Shown here: positions 8,738 to 17,614 of the stretch, piece by piece | Layout of the letters: each line of letters opens with the position of its first letter | Numbering within the stretch: position 1 is the first letter of the stretch | The notes under the pieces: model-generated | What the model saw: only the letters and a program-made list of their open reading frames with translations | Told to the model about the DNA's origin: nothing | Database searches by the model: none | Program-made: the position numbers and the translations under genes | Origin: Planctomycetota bacterium | GTDB lineage: Bacteria > Planctomycetota > JACOTG01 | Assembly: GCA_016178505.1 (NCBI GenBank) | Contig: JACOTG010000265.1 | Span: 1 to 50,047 of the forward strand | Length of the DNA stretch: 50,047 nucleotides | Direction of reading: 5' to 3'

Positions 8738-9343
8738 TCAGGTCAAGCCTTCGAGGAGCTTCCGCGCGGGGCCGTACGTCGGCGTTCGCTGCAACGTGGA
8801 CTCGAGCACGGCCCGCGCCTCGTCTCGTCTACCGGTGCGGATCAAACAGTCGGCAAACAGACAGGCGGTCTTGTCCGATCGCGGGTTGAGTATCAGCGCG
8901 GCGCGGTATTCCTCGAGTGCTCGCTCGACGTCGCCCTGGACTTCGAGACACTGGCCAAGCAGTTCACGCGACTTGTAGTGATCGTTCTCGTCGATCGACT
9001 TGCGAACGAGTTCGATTGCCTTCGCGATCGCACCCTCGTTGAACGCCTCTCGAGCCGCGGAGTACGTACGCGAGGACCGGTGCTCCCGAGCTTCGATGAA
9101 CGCATAAGAAAACATCTTCGCGATCGACGACCACTCGGGACGCTCCGGCAATTCCGCGCTGTGAATCTCGGCATCGCCGATCTCGTCGTCGAGCCACTCG
9201 CACATCTTCCCGAGGAGGAGGCTCGGGCCGTCGCCATCCCAATCCGCGGGGTGGCTCTCGATGTCTCGGACGAGCCGCCAACCCAACGTCGCCAAGTCGG
9301 ACGGTGTTCGCACGGCCTCTGCGATTTCGTTCAGGTCATCCAT
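8738..9343 (-). CDS. DUF7660-like/TPR protein
   Basis: 201 residues, no signal peptide, so cytoplasmic. Residues 1-75 (TPSDLATLGWRLVRDIESHP, WDGDGPSLLLGKMCEWLDDE, PERPEWSSIAKMFSYAF) have the pattern of the small DUF7660 domain; this assignment is from memory of the family pattern and is tentative. Residues 85-200 form about three tetratricopeptide repeats (AIAKAIELVRKSIDENDHYK, VERALEEYRAALILNPRSDK, GRRDEARAVLESTLQRTPTY). The start ATG has a weak GAGGCG upstream. It lies 97 nt upstream of the GH172-type gene on the same strand, with no obvious functional link. A role in protein-protein contacts is an inference from the repeats. Confidence 0.75.
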   Translation of the reverse strand: MDDLNEIAEAVRTPSDLATLGWRLVRDIESHPADWDGDGPSLLLGKMCEWLDDEIGDAEIHSAELPERPEWSSIAKMFSYAFIEAREHRSSRTYSAAREAFNEGAIAKAIELVRKSIDENDHYKSRELLGQCLEVQGDVERALEEYRAALILNPRSDKTACLFADCLIRTGRRDEARAVLESTLQRTPTYGPARKLLEGLT

Positions 9344-9397
9344 GGCGCCTCATCGTTGCATCGCCTATTCGGCATCCACGCGTCGTGCCCATCTCGA

Positions 9398-9802
9398 TCA
9401 GATCCATACCCAGTGCAGCACGCAGAACTCGAAGAACGTCCAGGCCCACATCCACGCGCCCACGAAACACACTTCGGACAATAAACGAAAGAGCCACGGG
9501 CTCGAGCCCACGCGGCCGCGTACGAGGGCGATCACGAATGCCGCCACCGGCACGGCGAGCAGGGCGATCGGATCGCCGACCCAGTTCGCGATCGGGGTGA
9601 CGTGACGGTTGTGCCAATCCGGCGAGATGAGCCACGTGACGGGGACGGCGGCGGCGATCGCGGCAACGAAGCACGCCGGCCGGACGATCGTCGAGTGCGT
9701 TCGCCGGAACAGTACCTGCTTGAGCGCGAACAGGGCGACGATCACGCCGAGCCCGGCGAGGAGTTCCCCGACGCCGATCATGGGCACCAGCCGTTGTGAC
9801 AT
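9398..9802 (-). CDS. Small four-helix membrane protein
   Basis: 134 residues from the ATG at 9802, or 127 from the ATG at 9781; neither has a strong ribosome site. Four hydrophobic segments are clear: GVGELLAGLGVIVALFAL, PACFVAAIAAAVPVTWLI, IALLAVPVAAFVIALV and CFVGAWMWAWTFFEFCVL. The frame is open further upstream, but that part encodes a remnant of another gene (9896-9955), not a plausible N-terminus. No family is recognised. The C-terminus is rich in tryptophan (WMWAWTFFEFCVLHWVWI). Confidence 0.6.
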   Translation of the reverse strand: MSQRLVPMIGVGELLAGLGVIVALFALKQVLFRRTHSTIVRPACFVAAIAAAVPVTWLISPDWHNRHVTPIANWVGDPIALLAVPVAAFVIALVRGRVGSSPWLFRLLSEVCFVGAWMWAWTFFEFCVLHWVWI

Positions 9803-10355
9803 GCAATCCGACACGCTCGGGACAGAGGTTCCGCGAAGTCTACTCGAATGGGTCGGGCCGTCGTAAGGACGGCGCGATTTGCCGAGGGGACACCGCGAAT
9901 TCTCGGCGATCGTGACCTCGCCGTGCTTGGAGACCGCGTGGAATTTGCGGACCACCAACTAAAGCAATCGTTCGCACGTCGCGCCATCTTGCGCGAAAGC
10001 ACTGAGCGCGACGAATGTGAACGCGATCATCCTGATGAGAATCCCCCGCGGATGAGTGACTGGCTCTCCGGCGACGATGGCTTGCCAAAGCGTCCCGGCA
10101 ACCGATTCGCAATGCTCGCGCGGACTTTTCCCACCGATTGATCCGCATGGAGTTGCCGCGCAGCCGGAGAATCCAGCGTCGTCGATGGCGACTCTGCTTC
10201 GGCGTGGCTAGAATCCGTGGCCGACTCGCGCTGGAAAACGATGCCCACGCAGTCAGCAGCGAGATCGTGAGCGGAAAGTCGGTCGTCTCGCGAACCGCCG
10301 GGCCGGCGCAATGAACGGGCCACGTAGGCGCAAGCGAGTTCAAGTCGGAGGGGTC
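9803..10355. other. Gene-poor spacer holding a gene-tail fragment
   Basis: No convincing gene is seen on either strand. The only recognisable item is the tail fragment at 9896-9955. Short open frames elsewhere lack ribosome sites and read as arginine-rich shadows. The spacer separates the minus-strand membrane protein from the plus-strand methylase pseudogene, so it should contain the promoter of each, but no good -35/-10 pair could be picked out. Confidence 0.5.
9896..9955 (-). repeat. Tail repeat family 2, copy A (AVSKxGxVTI fragment)
   Basis: On the minus strand this encodes KFHAVSKHGEVTIAENS. It aligns at DNA level, without gaps over about 55 nt, with the last codons of the gene at 11854-13041 (YAVSKQGVVTISAK) and with 40237-40297 (YAVSKQGMVTIAAK). 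Here the stop codon of the other copies is lost. A stop codon lies just upstream in this frame, so the fragment is isolated. Confidence 0.75.
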
Positions 10356-11306
10356 ATGACCGAAGTCGTGGCGAAACGACGAGCACCGCGGAACCGGACG
10401 CTGACGCTCAGCCACGCCGATCAGCCGAGTCTGGCCGCGCGGTTGGTTCGACTCACGGGGCCGACGACGCTCGACGCGGTCGTGCAGCGAACGATCCATG
10501 GAGATGCAACGCGAGTTCTTCCTTTTCTGCCATCGAGCTGCGTCGACCTGGTCGTAGCCGACCCGCCATACAACCTTCGAAAGACCTACGACGGGAACAC
10601 GTTTGCGATTCGCGACCTCGATGCCTACGAGGCATGGTTGGATCTGTGGGTCTCACAGATCGCCCGAGTCCTCAAGCCAGATGGGAGCGTGTATGTCTGC
10701 GCGGAATGGCGATCGTCCACCGCGGTGCATCGCGTTCTCGAGCGCTACTTCAAGATTCGGAATCGAATCTCGTGGGAGCGAGAGAAGGGCCGAGGATCCT
10801 CGCGCAACTGGAAGAACTGATCCGAGGACATCTGGTTCGCGACGGCATCGAATCGATACACGTTCGACGCCGGGGCCGTCAAGCTCAAGCGGCGTGTGAT
10901 CGCGCCATACACCCACGAGAAAGGAAGTCCGAAGGATTGGGCTGACGAGGCAATCGGGCGATTTCGCCTCACCAGCCCGTCGAATCTCTGGAACGACATC
11001 ACGGTCCCGTTCTGGTCGATGCCCGAGAACACGTGCCATCCGACGCAGAAGCCCGAGAAGCTCATCGCCAAACTCGTGCTCGCCAGCTCTCGCAACGAGT
11101 CGGTGGTCTTGGACCCATTCTTGGGTTCGGGTACGACGTCTGTCGTCGCGAAGAAGCTTGGCCGACGATTCATCGGCATCGAGATCAACGAATCGTACGC
11201 ATGCCTTGCTGAGAAGCGCCTCGAACTGGCGGCGAACGACGCTCGGATCCAAGGATATGAGGACGGCGTCTTCTGGGAACGCAACGCGCGGCGGCCTGCG
11301 CGATAG
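10356..11306 (+). pseudogene. Type II DNA adenine/cytosine-N4 methyltransferase with in-frame TGA
   Basis: The frame encodes an almost complete beta-class amino-methyltransferase: motif IV DPPYN, then after about 175 residues motif I DPFLGSGTT, TQKP between them, and the conserved ending IQGYEDGVFWERN. Translation is broken by TGA at 10818-10820, between RNWKN and SEDIWFATAS; the frame continues intact on the far side, so a single nonsense substitution explains it. Its overall pattern recalls the HindIII-type adenine methylase (from memory). The start at 10356 was chosen for the GGAGG just upstream; ATG 10311 is an alternative. With the catalytic and SAM-binding motifs on opposite sides of the stop, neither half should work. 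A sequencing error or readthrough is not excluded. Confidence 0.85.
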
Positions 11307-11313
11307 ATCAACC

Positions 11314-11813
11314 GTGTCCACGCCGAGCACGATTTTCTCCACCGACCGGTATCACGAGATCGAACGGAGAACCGTAGAGGTTCTGAACGCGAGCGACGAC
11401 TTTCTGTCCGCAGCCACGGTGACCAGCCCGCGGGCCGTCGGCGATGCCGTACAGTCCGTTCTCAGTGACCGATTCGAAGAGATACTCGGCGGCGATGTGG
11501 TGGAGTTTTGATCGTGCACTATCGGATCGACGGCAATCGGCTCGTCGCGCGCCAATCCACGTTTGTTCCCATCGAATTCCTCTCGTGGCCGTGCCTCAGA
11601 ATCGGGGCGCTCGGCAAAGGACAAATTCAGATAAGGGATGCGAACCGAATCGAATTCGTCACGCGCGAGTCGAGGCGCCAATGGATGCTGGAACTCTGTG
11701 ACACGCTCCTCGCCTTCTATCCGAAAGGGCTCCGCAAGATCCGGGAGCGAATCGACCGTTTTTCTCGCATGCGCGAACAGTGGCTGCGGCGAACCGACGC
11801 CGCAAAGTCATAG
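11314..11813 (+). pseudogene. Type II restriction endonuclease remnant, central part missing
   Basis: Two pieces of what looks like one endonuclease follow the methylase. From GTG 11314 to the TGA at 11509-11511 it reads YHEIERRTVEVLNASDDFLS and PRAVGDAVQSVLSDRFEEIL, typical of an N-terminus. Immediately after, in another frame from TTG 11508 to 11813, comes a C-terminal portion: FVPIEFLSWPCLRIGALGKG, QIQIRDANRIEFVT and WMLELCDTLLAFYPKG. No PD-(D/E)xK-like segment is present in either, so the central catalytic portion appears deleted. The family assignment rests on position beside the methylase and on remembered similarity to annotated type II endonucleases. GTG 11314 lies 7 nt past the methylase stop, as in an intact restriction-modification operon. 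Confidence 0.65.
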
Positions 11814-11853
11814 AAACGACGAGTCGAGCCCCCGCCGCCGAGAATCCCCCGCG

Positions 11854-11913
11854 TCACTTCGCGGAGATCGTGACCACGCCCTGCTTCGACACCGCGTAGG
11901 TCTCGCCGACCGC
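11854..11913 (-). repeat. Tail repeat family 2, copy B (3' end of intact gene)
   Basis: The last codons of the helical-repeat gene, aligned without gaps to the isolated copies at 9896-9955 and 40237-40297. Confidence 0.75.
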
Positions 11914-13041
11914 GAGCCGGTAGTAGGCGTTGGCCATCGTGGGCCACGGGGCCTCGCCGGGCGCGCCCGGGCCGGACTCGAGGTCGATGCGCAAGAGCGC
12001 GACGCTCGGGCCGTCGAAGGCGAGCGTGACACCGCCGTCCGCGAACGGCGGCATCTGCGCCGCGATCGCGCGCGTTGCCTTGAACTCGCGGTCGAACCCC
12101 TCGCGGATCTCGAAGCCTTCCTTCGTGCGTTGGACGGTGACGATCGCCGCCGTCGCCGAAAAGTCCTTCCACGCTTTGCCGAGCTTCGTCGGGCCGGGGG
12201 CTCCGCCTGCGCCGCCGGGAGCGCCCGCTTCGCCTCCGCCCGATTCGAAGGCCTTCATCGCGTTCGCGTGCGGCTCGAGCACTTCGGCCGGCGCTCCCTC
12301 GAGGCGAGTGCCGACGAGCCGCTGCCAGACTTGCGCGGCGCGCGGGCTCGTGTCCTTCGTGAACGTCGACGCGACGGCCTCCATGGCTTCGCGCGCTTTC
12401 GGCGTCTGCTTGCGATCGAGCGCGTCCGCGGCCAGCTCGGTGCCGACGTACGCGGCGAGTTCGCTCCATCCTTCGGCGACGCAAGTCTTCAGCGCTTGGT
12501 CGAGCGGCGCGATCGCCTCGTCGTTTTTCTTGTGCGTGCGCGCGACGCCGCCGCGCGCGTAGAGCGCGATCGCGCTCGCGCACTGGTTCGCCTTCTGTGC
12601 GCGCGCGTACGCCGCGACGGCCTCTACCGCTTCGGGGACGTGATCGTCGTCGTTGTTGTTCGTGGCCGCGAAGAGGAGCTGCGTCCCGAGCATGTGAGCG
12701 GAGACGAAGGCGTCGCCGCGCTTCGACTCGAGCTTTCTGAGGATCCCGGCATAGGCGTCGCGCCGACTCCTGGCTAGGACGCGATCGACGGGGCCCGGCC
12801 CCCCGGGCGTGTCCCCCGGGATCTTCCTCAAGAACTCGGCAAAGGCGTCGGAGACTTGCTGCTCGACGAGCACGTCGTTCGCCTTGTGCGCGAGAGCGAT
12901 GGCGCGCGAGAACGTGTCGCTCAGCTCGACGGTCGCGGTTTGCTTCTTCGCGCGCGCGAGCAGCTCGGCAATCGTCTCCGTTCGCGCGAGCGCGGGACAC
13001 GACGTCGCGATCAAGATCCAAGCTGAAATGCCGTAGTTCAT
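11854..13041 (-). CDS. Exported helical-repeat (TPR-like) protein
   Basis: 395 residues from the ATG at 13041, chosen because GAGGAG lies 7 nt upstream and a signal peptide follows (MNYGISAWILIATSCPALA). ATGs at 13047 and 13056 are close alternatives. The middle part is alpha-helical in repeated pairs (ELLARAKKQTATVELSDTFS, ALAHKANDVLVEQQVSDAFA, AIALYARGGVARTHKKNDEA), like divergent tetratricopeptide repeats. A glycine-rich linker (GGGEAGAPGGAGGAPG) leads to a beta-rich C-terminal domain ending YAVSKQGVVTISAK. The function is not recognised. Fragments of the last codons recur at 9896 and 40237, so this gene belongs, or once belonged, to a paralogous family in this genome. Confidence 0.8.
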   Translation of the reverse strand: MNYGISAWILIATSCPALARTETIAELLARAKKQTATVELSDTFSRAIALAHKANDVLVEQQVSDAFAEFLRKIPGDTPGGPGPVDRVLARSRRDAYAGILRKLESKRGDAFVSAHMLGTQLLFAATNNNDDDHVPEAVEAVAAYARAQKANQCASAIALYARGGVARTHKKNDEAIAPLDQALKTCVAEGWSELAAYVGTELAADALDRKQTPKAREAMEAVASTFTKDTSPRAAQVWQRLVGTRLEGAPAEVLEPHANAMKAFESGGGEAGAPGGAGGAPGPTKLGKAWKDFSATAAIVTVQRTKEGFEIREGFDREFKATRAIAAQMPPFADGGVTLAFDGPSVALLRIDLESGPGAPGEAPWPTMANAYYRLAVGETYAVSKQGVVTISAK

Positions 13042-13178
13042 AATCATTCTCCTCATCCACGGGTCGCGAGCCGCCGCAACGCGGACGGGGTCGGACGCGA
13101 GTCGCACTCGATTATTCCGCGCGAGTATCGCCGAGTCTCGTTTCGACGTCGACGGGCGACCGAGTCGAGAGGAGGAGA

Positions 13179-15665
13179 CTACTTCTCGAAGTCGCGGAGA
13201 AGGTGAATCGTGACGTCGTCGGAGTCCGCGGAGACTTCCGTGCCCCAGAGGACTCCCCACCGATTCACGGCGCCGACCTTCCCACCATGCGCAGGCAGCG
13301 AATCGAGGGTGAACGAGCCATCCGGGCCGGACAGCACGATCGTGCTCTTGAGGGGCGCAAAACGCGCTGCACCTCCGCCAACCACGGCGATCGAGACGCC
13401 TGCTGTCCCGCGACCCTCGGTGTCGACGACGCGACCGCTCACGCGGCGCCCGTGCGACAAGCGCACCTCGATCGTCCGGGTGCCTTCCTCGTCGGGAGTG
13501 ATCTCGAACGTCGTCAGCGCGGGTGCGTGACCTCGCTTGGCAGCGATGACGTCGTAGTCACCGGGCCGAACCTGCTTCTGGCAGTACTCGCCCCGTGCAT
13601 CGGCGGTGAAGTAACCGCCGAGTCCGTGCGGGTCACCAGACCTGAGCAGCCACGCGTCCGAGTCGCCGAGCGGCTCGCCCGTCGCATCGTCGAGGACTCG
13701 AACCAGCACGTCGACGCGGGGCCAAGACCAGATGAGCCTCACGCCTGTCGTATCTGCCAGCACCTCGATGGGATCGCTCATCGAAAAACCCCCGTGCCCC
13801 CAGACGAAGACGCGGTATCGACCGCCGTTGTGCACGGCGAGCGAGAACGCGCCGCGGGCGTCCGTCATTCCGTGCACGTTTTCCCACGGGGACTCGACCG
13901 GATGCGCTTGAACCTCCACGTCCACGACCGGCTTGCCCTCGGGATCGACGACCGTGCCGGAGATCACGTGCGTCGGAGCCGCCGCGGGCCGAAACGTGAA
14001 AGACTTCGTCTCGCCCTCGGCGAGGTCGAACGGGTTGATCACGTTCGATTCGAAGCGTCGGCCGTCGAGCCCGGCTTCGAGCGAGTAGCGACCGGGCCCG
14101 ATCGCACTCAGCTCGAACGTACCGTCGGCTCGGCTCTCAACCCCGTCAGGCGACGCCATTCCCGCGGTGTGACACGGGAGTACCACTCTCGCGCCGGCGA
14201 CCGGGCTGCCGTCGGCTTCGCTGATCGAGCCGACGACTCGCGCTTCGCGGAAGAGTCGCACGACGACCTCCGGCTCGCCGCGGCTGGTGCGCGCGAGGAA
14301 CGCCTCGCTGAAGATCGGCGCGAACCCGGGCGCTCGTGCCGCAATGGCGATCGCGTGGTCGACGGGCAGGCGTTCGATGGCGAAGCGTCCATCGGCCGAG
14401 GTCGTGACGTGTCGCGCCTTCAGGGCGCCGTTCAAGACCCAGATCTTGACGGTGTTCGCGAGCAGCGGGTGCGCCACGGCGCTGACTTCGGCGCCGACCA
14501 CGGGGTCGCCGTTGCCGTCGACGACGCGCCCTTCGACCATTCCGGCCCACGGATACTCGATTCGAAGGTCGGCCACGTCGTGGTCGGTGATCGTGGCGCG
14601 CGCCAGCTCGAGGACCCGATCGCGTCCGTTCACGAAGAGACCGAAGGCGTCCTCGCTCGCGGCGATCGTGACCTCGCCCGGCGGAAGCGGCCGCGAGCTG
14701 CGAAAGCGTCCGTCACCGTCGGTGACGAGTTCCACGACATCGGGCGGCGTCGCGGAGTGGGTGAGGCGCAGGCCGAGACCCGCCATCGGCAGACCCGTGA
14801 CGGCGGCCACGACGACGCCCGAGACGTCGAACTGCAGCGGCGCTCGAGTCGGCGACGCAGGGGCGCGCTCCGACACCGCGGGCGCGGGCTCGGAAGCGAC
14901 TGCATTGGATGGCCCCGTCGATTCCGCATGAGACGCGGTCGCCGGCTTCGTCGATTGCGCCGCGGATTCCTGGCGCGCGTCGTGACGAGGCCAGAACGCG
15001 ACAATCGCGCAGAGAACGAGGATCCCGAGAGCGACCATCGCCGCCTTCATCATCGTGCTCATGAGCGCGATTCCCTTCGCGAAGCTCGCCGTCGCGCCGC
15101 CCGCCGCGCCGGTCGCGCGCGGCACCGCGAGCGGGACGAGCGCGAGGCACCACGCGGATCGATCCTCGCCGCACGCGCGATCGAGCGCGCGACGCAGCTT
15201 TTCCAACGCGCGCTTGAGCCGCGTACGAACGGTCTCCACGGGCAGGTCGAGGCGCGCCGCGACGTCGCGCGGCGGAAGGCCCTCGAAGAATCGCAGGACG
15301 ACGACCTCGCGATACGGCTCCTCGAGTCGCAGCACCGCATCGACGACGACCCGGCGCATCGCTTCGCGCTCGACGATGTCGCCGGTCGACGGCACGCGGT
15401 CACGCTCGGCGACGCGATGCTCGCGCGCGGTGCGCCGTCCAGCCGAGCGCCGCTCGTCGCGCGCGAAGTTGTGCACGACGCGACGCAGCCACGCGCGCCA
15501 CGCGCCGGCGCGCCGCGGCGGACGCTCGAGCGCGGCGAGCCACGTGCGCTGGACGACGTCGTCGGCCTGGTGCTCGTCGAACAGCAGGCTCCGCGCGAGC
15601 GCGCGCACGAAGTCGCCTTCCTCGAGCAGGACTTCCGGCGTCAGCGTCGATCGCTCTCGATTCAT
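13179..15665 (-). CDS. ECF-type sigma domain fused to membrane helix and carboxypeptidase-regulatory-like repeats
   Basis: 828 residues. Residues 8-70 match sigma region 2 (DFVRALARSLLFDEHQADDV, VQRTWLAALER) and 103-160 match region 4 with a helix-turn-helix (LEEPYREVVVLRFFEGLPPR, DVAARLDLPVETVRTRLKRA). A single membrane helix follows at about 206-226 (KAAMVALGILVLCAIVAFW). The rest is about six Ig-like carboxypeptidase-regulatory-like units, seen as VSGVVVAAVTGLPMAGLGL, VEGRVVDGNGDPVVGAEVSA, ISGTVVDPEGKPVVDVEVQA and VSGRVVDTEGRGTAGVSIAV. The topology predicts a transcription factor in the cytoplasm tethered to an external sensing stalk. A homologue of the stalk lies at 48154-50047. GAGGG precedes the start. 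How the sigma part would be released is unknown; no protease site was identified. Confidence 0.9.
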   Translation of the reverse strand: MNRERSTLTPEVLLEEGDFVRALARSLLFDEHQADDVVQRTWLAALERPPRRAGAWRAWLRRVVHNFARDERRSAGRRTAREHRVAERDRVPSTGDIVEREAMRRVVVDAVLRLEEPYREVVVLRFFEGLPPRDVAARLDLPVETVRTRLKRALEKLRRALDRACGEDRSAWCLALVPLAVPRATGAAGGATASFAKGIALMSTMMKAAMVALGILVLCAIVAFWPRHDARQESAAQSTKPATASHAESTGPSNAVASEPAPAVSERAPASPTRAPLQFDVSGVVVAAVTGLPMAGLGLRLTHSATPPDVVELVTDGDGRFRSSRPLPPGEVTIAASEDAFGLFVNGRDRVLELARATITDHDVADLRIEYPWAGMVEGRVVDGNGDPVVGAEVSAVAHPLLANTVKIWVLNGALKARHVTTSADGRFAIERLPVDHAIAIAARAPGFAPIFSEAFLARTSRGEPEVVVRLFREARVVGSISEADGSPVAGARVVLPCHTAGMASPDGVESRADGTFELSAIGPGRYSLEAGLDGRRFESNVINPFDLAEGETKSFTFRPAAAPTHVISGTVVDPEGKPVVDVEVQAHPVESPWENVHGMTDARGAFSLAVHNGGRYRVFVWGHGGFSMSDPIEVLADTTGVRLIWSWPRVDVLVRVLDDATGEPLGDSDAWLLRSGDPHGLGGYFTADARGEYCQKQVRPGDYDVIAAKRGHAPALTTFEITPDEEGTRTIEVRLSHGRRVSGRVVDTEGRGTAGVSIAVVGGGAARFAPLKSTIVLSGPDGSFTLDSLPAHGGKVGAVNRWGVLWGTEVSADSDDVTIHLLRDFEK

Positions 15666-15788
15666 CGTGCCCTCGAAGATGACGCGCGGCGGGGAATCGG
15701 TCCAGAAATCCTCCGTGTCGCCTGGCTATCATGTTCGGCCCATGCAACTCCACGACGACCCGCGCCGCGCCTTTCCTGGAGGCGACCG

Positions 15789-17588
15789 ATGAGCCGCGAG
15801 GTCTTGATCTCGTGCGAGCGGATCTCGAAGGCCTACGGGCCGCAGCCGCTCTTCGAGGACTTGAGTCTCGGGCTCCTCGAGGGCGATCGCGTCGGGCTCG
15901 TCGGGCCGAACGGCTCGGGGAAAACGACGCTCGTGAAGATCCTCGCGGGCCTCGAGTCGCCGGATGCGGGCACGCGCTCGGCGAAGAAGCGGCTGCGCGT
16001 CGGGTACGTCGAGCAAGATCCGTCGCTGCCGCTCGACCGAACGATCCACGACGTGATGGTCGCCGCGCGCGAGCAGATGGGGCCGGATGCGTTCGCGCGC
16101 TCGGGCATCGTCGAGATCACGCTCGGCCGCGCGGGCTTCGACGATCCGAGCGGGCTCGTCGGGTCGCTGTCCGGCGGTTGGCGGAAGCGCCTCGCGATCG
16201 CGCGCGAGCTGGTGCGCGAGCCCGAGGTGCTGCTCCTCGACGAGCCCACGAACCATCTCGACGTCGAGGGGATCCTGTGGCTCGAGGCGCTCCTCGAGAC
16301 CGAGGCGCTCGCGTACCTCGTCGTCAGCCACGACCGCACGTTCCTCGAGCACGTGTCGCGCCGCGTCATCGAGGTGAACCGCGCGCTGCCGGGAGGCCTC
16401 TTCGCGACCGACGGACGCTACAGCGACTTCCTCGAGAAGCGCGACGAGGCGCTGCGCGGCCAGGCGTCGTACCAGGACTCGCTCGCGAACGTCGTGCGGC
16501 GCGAGATCGATTGGCTGAAGCACGGCCCGAAGGCGCAGACGACGAAGGCCGACTATCGCGTGCGCGAGGCCGAGCGGAAGATCGAGGAGCTGCGCGACCT
16601 GAAGGAGCGCACGACGACGCGGAGCGCCGGCATCGACTTCACGCACTCCGAACGGCGCACGAAAAAGCTGCTCGTCGCGGACGGCGTCTGCAAGGATCTC
16701 GGCGGACGGCGCGTGCTCGACGGCGTCGACCTCGAGCTGCAGCCGGGGATGCGCATCGGGCTGATCGGTCCGAACGGCAGCGGGAAGACGACGCTCCTGC
16801 GCGTGCTCCGCCGCGAGATCGAGCCCGATGCGGGAAGCATCGATCGCGCGACCGACCTGCGTGTCGCCTCGTTCGAGCAGGATCGCAGCACGCTCGACCC
16901 GAGCATGACCTTGCGCCGTGCGCTGGCGCCCGCCGGCGACGACGTCGAGTTTCGCGGACGCCGGATCCACGTGAGCGCGTGGGCGCGGCGCTTCCTCTTC
17001 CGCCCCGAGCGGCTCGACACCCGGGTGGGCGTGCTCTCGGGCGGCGAGCAGGCGCGCATTCGAATCGCGAGCCTCGTGCGACAGCCGGCCGATCTCCTCG
17101 TCCTCGACGAGCCGACGAACGATCTCGACATCCCGACGCTCGAGGTGCTCGAGGAAAGCCTCGCCGAGTTCCCCGGCGCGCTCGTCCTCGTGACGCACGA
17201 CCGCTATCTGCTCGATCGCGTGGCGACCGAGATCCTCGCGCTCGACGGCTCGGGCCACGCGCATCGCTTCACGACGTTCGATCAGTGGTTGTCCGCCCGA
17301 ACCGCGTCCGCGTCCGCCATTCGCGCCGCAGCGCCGAAGCCCGCGAAGCGCGAGGCCACCTCGGCGAAGCGGCTCTCCTACAAGGAGCAGCGCGAGCGCG
17401 AGGCGATCGAGGCGAAGATCGTCGAGGCGGAAGCCGCGGTCGCGCGCGCAGAAGCCGCGGTCGCGGATCCGGCCGTGGCCTCGAACGCGGGCGTGCTCCA
17501 CGCGCGGTACGATGCGCTGGCCGTCGCGCAGGGCGAGGTCGAGCGCCTCTACGCGCGCTGGGCGGAACTAGAGGCGAAGCAGAAGTGA
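15789..17588 (+). CDS. uup: ABC-F family ATPase Uup
   Basis: 599 residues, cytoplasmic. Two ABC ATPase domains are present, both with Walker A GPNGSGKT (residues 39-46 and about 327-334), signatures LSGGWRKRLA and LSGGEQARIR, and Walker B LLLDEPTNHLD and LVLDEPTNDLD. The linker between them is the ABC-F type (FLEKRDEALRGQASYQDSLA, EIDWLKHGPKAQTTKADYRV). The C-terminal 90 residues form a charged coiled coil (KRLSYKEQREREAIEAKIVE) as in Uup, which distinguishes it from EttA. ABC-F proteins act on the ribosome; Uup also binds DNA and affects precise transposon excision and late ribosome assembly in other bacteria. The ATG at 15789 follows GGAGG. The gene is divergent from the sigma fusion and 26 nt upstream of the cyanophycinase-like gene. 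Confidence 0.93.
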   Translation: MSREVLISCERISKAYGPQPLFEDLSLGLLEGDRVGLVGPNGSGKTTLVKILAGLESPDAGTRSAKKRLRVGYVEQDPSLPLDRTIHDVMVAAREQMGPDAFARSGIVEITLGRAGFDDPSGLVGSLSGGWRKRLAIARELVREPEVLLLDEPTNHLDVEGILWLEALLETEALAYLVVSHDRTFLEHVSRRVIEVNRALPGGLFATDGRYSDFLEKRDEALRGQASYQDSLANVVRREIDWLKHGPKAQTTKADYRVREAERKIEELRDLKERTTTRSAGIDFTHSERRTKKLLVADGVCKDLGGRRVLDGVDLELQPGMRIGLIGPNGSGKTTLLRVLRREIEPDAGSIDRATDLRVASFEQDRSTLDPSMTLRRALAPAGDDVEFRGRRIHVSAWARRFLFRPERLDTRVGVLSGGEQARIRIASLVRQPADLLVLDEPTNDLDIPTLEVLEESLAEFPGALVLVTHDRYLLDRVATEILALDGSGHAHRFTTFDQWLSARTASASAIRAAAPKPAKREATSAKRLSYKEQREREAIEAKIVEAEAAVARAEAAVADPAVASNAGVLHARYDALAVAQGEVERLYARWAELEAKQK

Positions 17589-17614
17589 AGCGAGCGCTCG
17601 AAAGGAGAGTTTCG

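Noticed and set aside
9398..9958. Longer N-terminus for the small membrane protein (TTG 9958)
   Set aside because: The extra residues are the AVSKHGEVTI gene-tail fragment and lack a ribosome site; the membrane segments begin after ATG 9802.
10818..10820. Selenocysteine or reassigned UGA in the methylase
   Set aside because: TGA ends many genes normally here, no SECIS-like hairpin was seen just after it, and this enzyme family has no catalytic Cys/Sec at this place.
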